Assembly: GCA_021160885.1 (NCBI GenBank)
Contig: JAGHBR010000454.1
Coordinates: 1 to 7,954, forward strand
Length of the DNA: 7,954 bases
From: Caldisericaceae bacterium
Lineage (GTDB): Bacteria > Calditrichota > Calditrichia > Calditrichales > Calditrichaceae
Reading direction: 5' to 3'
The translations under genes and the position numbers were made by a program. The notes under the pieces are model-generated. The model was not told where the DNA came from. It saw nothing but the letters and a program-made list of their open reading frames with translations, and did not search any database. Positions 4,834 to 7,954 of the stretch are shown here, piece by piece. Numbering within the stretch: position 1 is the stretch's first letter; every line of letters starts with the position of its first letter.

Positions 4834-6312
4834 ATGATTAATCTCTCTCAGAACTTGAAACTGAGTATGGAACAGCGGTTAACGCCGCAACAGATTCTGC
4901 TTTCTACCTTACTGCAATTACCGCTTTTAAGCCTGGAGCAACGCATTAAAAGCGAGTTAGAACAGAACCCGGTTCTGGAAGAAGGAGAAGAACAGGAAGA
5001 TCTTGAAGAAGATGAGGAAATGGTAGAGGAACCTGACAACGGCGAAATGGAAGAAATCTCCAAAGAACTTGAATTGCTTGACCAGCCCAAAAACAATGAA
5101 GAATATGACACCGAAGAGCTGAAAGAAGCGCAGCAAGACGCCGATCTGGAAAATTTTCTGAATGACGAGGAGTCGTTTGAAATCCGTATTCCAAAAGACA
5201 AAAACGAAGAGGAGTTCGAACGGCCTGAAATTCACAAACCGTCGCTTCCTGAACATCTTTTGGAACAAATCCACATGTTTGATCTGGACAATCGCGAACT
5301 GGCCATTGGCGAATATTTAATCTGGAATATTCGGGACGACGGTTACCTCGACTCAAACCTTAATTTGGAAACCGTAGCAAGTATGTTCGAAACCGATGTA
5401 AAAACTGTAGAAAAGGTTTTGCGTAAGATCCAATTTTTAGATCCTACCGGCGTGGGCAGCCGAAATTTACGAGAATGTTTAATGGTACAATTGGAAGAAC
5501 AGGGCAAACAGGACACCATTGCCTACAAAATTCTAAGAGATCACTTTGATGATTTCAAAAATAAACACTATGAAAAAATAATGGAAGCGCTGAACATCAG
5601 CAAAGAAGAACTGCAGAAAAACCTTGATCTAATCTTGAGACTCAATCCAAAACCTGGCGAAGGCGACTTTGACACACGCAGTAATTATATTGTGCCAGAC
5701 TTTATTGTAGAAAAAGTTGATGACAAACTGGTCGTTACTTTAAACGACTGGAACATTCCTCCCTTACGCATCAGTAATCTTTACAAAAAAATGCTGAGCG
5801 AAAGAAAAAAGTACGACAAGGAAACACGCAAGTACATTCGTAAAAAGGTTGAATCGGCCCGCTGGTTTATTACCTCCATCTGGCAGCGTAAAATTACCAT
5901 GCTTAAAGTCATGGAAGCCATTGTTGAAAAACAACGTGAATTTTTCGAAAAAGGCCCGGAGTACATCAAGCCACTGACCATGCGTGAAATCGCTGAAATG
6001 ATCGACATGGACATTTCGACAGTCAGCCGTGTGGCCAATGGAAAATACGTGCAAACCGATTACGGCGTATTCGAATTAAAATATTTTTTTAATGAAAAAA
6101 TCGAAACCGAAGACGGGGAAGAAATTTCCACGCGGCGCATCAAACAACGCATTAAAGAAATTATTGACGCAGAAGACAAGCACAAACCCTTAAGCGATGA
6201 AAAAATTGCTGAAATTTTGAAAAAAGAAGGTTTCCCCATCGCGCGTCGTACCGTTGCCAAATATCGTGAACAATTGCAGATCCCGGTGGCGCGGTTGCGT
6301 AAGGAACTATGA
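4834..6312 (+). CDS. rpoN: RNA polymerase sigma-54 factor
   Basis: Sigma-54, which directs RNA polymerase to -24/-12 promoters that need an AAA+ activator. It has 492 residues, normal for the family. Region I (about 1-48) is the Gln/Leu-rich activator-contacting segment (LTPQQILLSTLLQLPLLSL, then ELEQNPVLE). Region II (about 49-130) is strikingly acidic. Region III holds the core-binding domain (about 135-320) and the DNA-binding part: helix-turn-helix TMREIAEMIDMDISTVSR (382-399), KYVQTDYGVFELKYFF (404-419), and the RpoN box ARRTVAKYRE (470-479) for the -24 element. ATG 4834 is preferred because AGGAAG (4822-4827) lies six bases upstream; the in-frame TTG at 4831 would be only three bases away. 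The gene has its own promoter and, unlike in many bacteria, no lptB upstream or hpf downstream. It converges on ligA. Confidence 0.97.
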   Translation: MINLSQNLKLSMEQRLTPQQILLSTLLQLPLLSLEQRIKSELEQNPVLEEGEEQEDLEEDEEMVEEPDNGEMEEISKELELLDQPKNNEEYDTEELKEAQQDADLENFLNDEESFEIRIPKDKNEEEFERPEIHKPSLPEHLLEQIHMFDLDNRELAIGEYLIWNIRDDGYLDSNLNLETVASMFETDVKTVEKVLRKIQFLDPTGVGSRNLRECLMVQLEEQGKQDTIAYKILRDHFDDFKNKHYEKIMEALNISKEELQKNLDLILRLNPKPGEGDFDTRSNYIVPDFIVEKVDDKLVVTLNDWNIPPLRISNLYKKMLSERKKYDKETRKYIRKKVESARWFITSIWQRKITMLKVMEAIVEKQREFFEKGPEYIKPLTMREIAEMIDMDISTVSRVANGKYVQTDYGVFELKYFFNEKIETEDGEEISTRRIKQRIKEIIDAEDKHKPLSDEKIAEILKKEGFPIARRTVAKYREQLQIPVARLRKEL

Positions 6313-6352
6313 TTTCAATTTAGCCAAACATACCGAATATTCAAATATTTCT

Positions 6353-6399
6353 AATGATTTTCAATAATATGTTCTTTGTTTGAATTTTCCAAAATCATT
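6353..6399. other. Inverted repeat between convergent rpoN and ligA
   Basis: AATGATTTT (6353-6361) and AAAATCATT (6391-6399) are perfect complements separated by 29 bases. They lie in the 98-base gap where both genes must end. Neither strand has a T run after the stem, so it may only be a weak shared terminator. Confidence 0.25.
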
Positions 6400-6410
6400 C
6401 AAAATTGTCT

Positions 6411-7954
6411 TTACTCCCCGATCATCTGCAGAAAAGTCGCTTCGTCAATTATGGGAACGCCTAGCTCTTTGGCTTTTTGCAGCTTTGAGCCTGGCTCTTC
6501 TCCAGCCAGCACGTAACTGGTTTTTCTGGAAACCGAGGAACTGACTTTGCCACCGTATTTTTCAATCAGCGCTTTTGCCTCTTCTCTTTTTAAATGCGGC
6601 AAGGTTCCGGTAAGCACAAAGGTTAGTCCCTGCAGCGCCTGATTTTGCTGTTCTTCGCTTTCCTCTAATCTGGTTTTTACGCCGGCTTCGATTAAACGTT
6701 TTAAAATCTTTTGATTTTGTTCGTTATTGAAATAGCGTACAATACTTTCGGCCATTTTTTCGCCGATGCCCTCAATTTGTTCTAATTCTTCTTTGCTGAC
6801 TTTTTGTAAGGCTTCTAAGGATTTAAAATGCCTGGCTAAAATTTTAGCCGCGTTTGCTCCAATGTACGGGATGCCCAGGGCGAAAATCAGGCGGTCCAGC
6901 GGCTGATTCTTACTTTTTTCAATCGCCTCCATTAAATTTTGTGCGCTCTTGTCCCCCATGCGTTCAAGGCCGGCCACCTCCTCCTTGCGCAACTGGTAAA
7001 TATCGGCAATATCTTTTACCATGCCCCGGTCCACCAACATTTCGACCAACGCCGTGCCCAGGCCTTCGATGTCCATGGCCCCGCGACTGGCAAAGTGCTC
7101 AATACTGCGTTTAATCTGTGCCGGACAGGAAATATTGGGACAACGAATGGCCACCTCACCTTCGAACTGGACCAGTTCGGTGCCACACACCGGGCATGTT
7201 TTGGGAATTTCTACCGGTTTGGAATCTTTGGGTCTTTTGGAAAGATTTACGCCTACTACTTTGGGAATAATGTCTCCGCCTTTTTCGATGAAAACGTAAT
7301 CCCGTTCACGAATATCTTTTCGTTTAATTTCATCTACATTGTGCAAAGTAGCCCGCGAAACCGTGGTGCCAGCAAGCTGAACGGGTTGTAGTTCGGCTAC
7401 TGGCGTTACAATGCCGGTGCGGCCCACCTGCCAGGTAATTTTTTCCAGCAGTGTTTCGGCTCTTTCCGCTTTGAATTTAAAGGAAATGGCCCAGCGCGGA
7501 TTCTTTGCCGTGGCGCCCAAACGCGTCTGCTGTTCCAAGTTGTTTACTTTTACCACCACGCCATCAATTTCGTAAGGCAAACTGTCACGTTTGGCTTCCC
7601 ATTCATTGACAAAATCAAACACCTCCTCCAGAGATTGGCAAAGGCGAAAATGTGGATTGACAGGAAAGCCCAGAGATTGCAGCAGTTTTAAATTTTCATA
7701 ATGGTAGGGCTTCACAAAACCCGCTTCATCTGCATCAAGGTAGTAAGCAAACATACTCAGACCGCGTTTTGCCACAATTCGTGGGTCCTGCAATTTTAAA
7801 GAACCTGCGGCGGCATTTCTGGGGTTGGCAAACAACGGTTCGCCCTGCTCTTCCCGCTCGGCATTTAATCTTCTAAAAGCCTCTTTTGACATGTAGATTT
7901 CGCCGCGCACTTCGAAAAATTCAGGCACAGATTGTGTATCTCTTACTACCAGAG
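6411..7954 (-). CDS. ligA: NAD+-dependent DNA ligase, N-terminus beyond the window
   Basis: Seals nicks in duplex DNA during replication and repair, using NAD+ as the adenylate donor. About 513 codons are visible and the frame stays open to the right edge. The family is about 670 residues, so roughly 155-160 N-terminal residues, including the NAD-binding Ia domain and the adenylated Lys of the KxDG motif, lie outside. Visible from N to C: FEVRGEI and FANPRNAAAGSL (about 7797-7832), EIDGVVVKVN (7542-7571) and WAISFKFK (7470-7493) of the adenylation domain. Then the OB fold, a four-cysteine zinc finger (CPVC and CPNISC, 7125-7196), helix-hairpin-helix repeats (about 6729-6900, with ALGIPYIGANAA and IEGIGEKMAES), and a C-terminal BRCT domain (6414-6641, LTFVLTGTLPHLKREEA). 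All visible motifs are intact. The GTG at 7926-7928 is an internal valine, not the start. Upstream neighbours are not visible. Confidence 0.97.
   Translation of the reverse strand, partial: LVVRDTQSVPEFFEVRGEIYMSKEAFRRLNAEREEQGEPLFANPRNAAAGSLKLQDPRIVAKRGLSMFAYYLDADEAGFVKPYHYENLKLLQSLGFPVNPHFRLCQSLEEVFDFVNEWEAKRDSLPYEIDGVVVKVNNLEQQTRLGATAKNPRWAISFKFKAERAETLLEKITWQVGRTGIVTPVAELQPVQLAGTTVSRATLHNVDEIKRKDIRERDYVFIEKGGDIIPKVVGVNLSKRPKDSKPVEIPKTCPVCGTELVQFEGEVAIRCPNISCPAQIKRSIEHFASRGAMDIEGLGTALVEMLVDRGMVKDIADIYQLRKEEVAGLERMGDKSAQNLMEAIEKSKNQPLDRLIFALGIPYIGANAAKILARHFKSLEALQKVSKEELEQIEGIGEKMAESIVRYFNNEQNQKILKRLIEAGVKTRLEESEEQQNQALQGLTFVLTGTLPHLKREEAKALIEKYGGKVSSSVSRKTSYVLAGEEPGSKLQKAKELGVPIIDEATFLQMIGE

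Noticed and set aside
4848..5356. Long open frames on the minus strand opposite the start of rpoN
   Set aside because: They are shadows of the acidic, GAA/GAG-rich region of rpoN, giving Ser- or Phe-rich translations without family features.
6854..7391. Plus-strand open frames inside ligA
   Set aside because: They lie opposite the zinc finger and OB fold of an intact ligA and are shadow frames.

Overview
The window holds five protein-coding genes on a moderately AT-rich bacterial chromosome: coding DNA of middling GC and clearly AT-richer intergenic DNA. In order: a complete histidine ammonia-lyase family gene (+), a complete hisC-type aminotransferase gene (+), a complete DUF1848 gene (+), a complete rpoN (sigma-54) gene (+), and the 3' three quarters of ligA (-), which runs off the right edge. 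There are no tRNAs, rRNAs, CRISPR arrays or transposase genes. Two promoter-like sites carry TAnnTTTG, the -7 motif known from Bacteroidetes-type bacteria. This and the gene content fit the Bacteroidetes/Chlorobi/Calditrichota part of the tree. Caldithrix-like is a guess from general impression, not a demonstrated assignment.

Layout. Positions 1-675 are noncoding: a strong terminator hairpin for an upstream gene, one copy of a dispersed intergenic repeat, and a GC-rich foldable island. hal (676-2202) and hisC (2303-3388) follow on the same strand, but a weak terminator and a possible promoter lie between them, so they may not be one transcript. Immediately after hisC lies the most interesting object here: a gap-free, decayed second copy of the last 26 codons of hisC, followed by a second copy of the AT-rich tail that follows hisC. 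A textbook sigma-70-type promoter then sits so close to the DUF1848 start codon that its mRNA should be leaderless. The 390-base gap before rpoN carries the second copy of the dispersed repeat and a probable rpoN promoter. rpoN and ligA converge over a 98-base gap.

Function. HAL releases ammonia from histidine (or a related amino acid). HisC transaminates histidinol phosphate, and often aromatic amino acids. Their adjacency suggests an amino-acid-metabolism neighbourhood, but no other hut or his genes are present. DUF1848 is uncharacterised and has a radical-SAM-like cysteine cluster at its very C-terminus. RpoN and LigA are housekeeping genes and do not appear linked to the others. I see no clear new multi-gene system. 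The points worth following are the hisC remnant, the leaderless DUF1848 gene with its C-terminal cysteine motif, and the dispersed repeat family.
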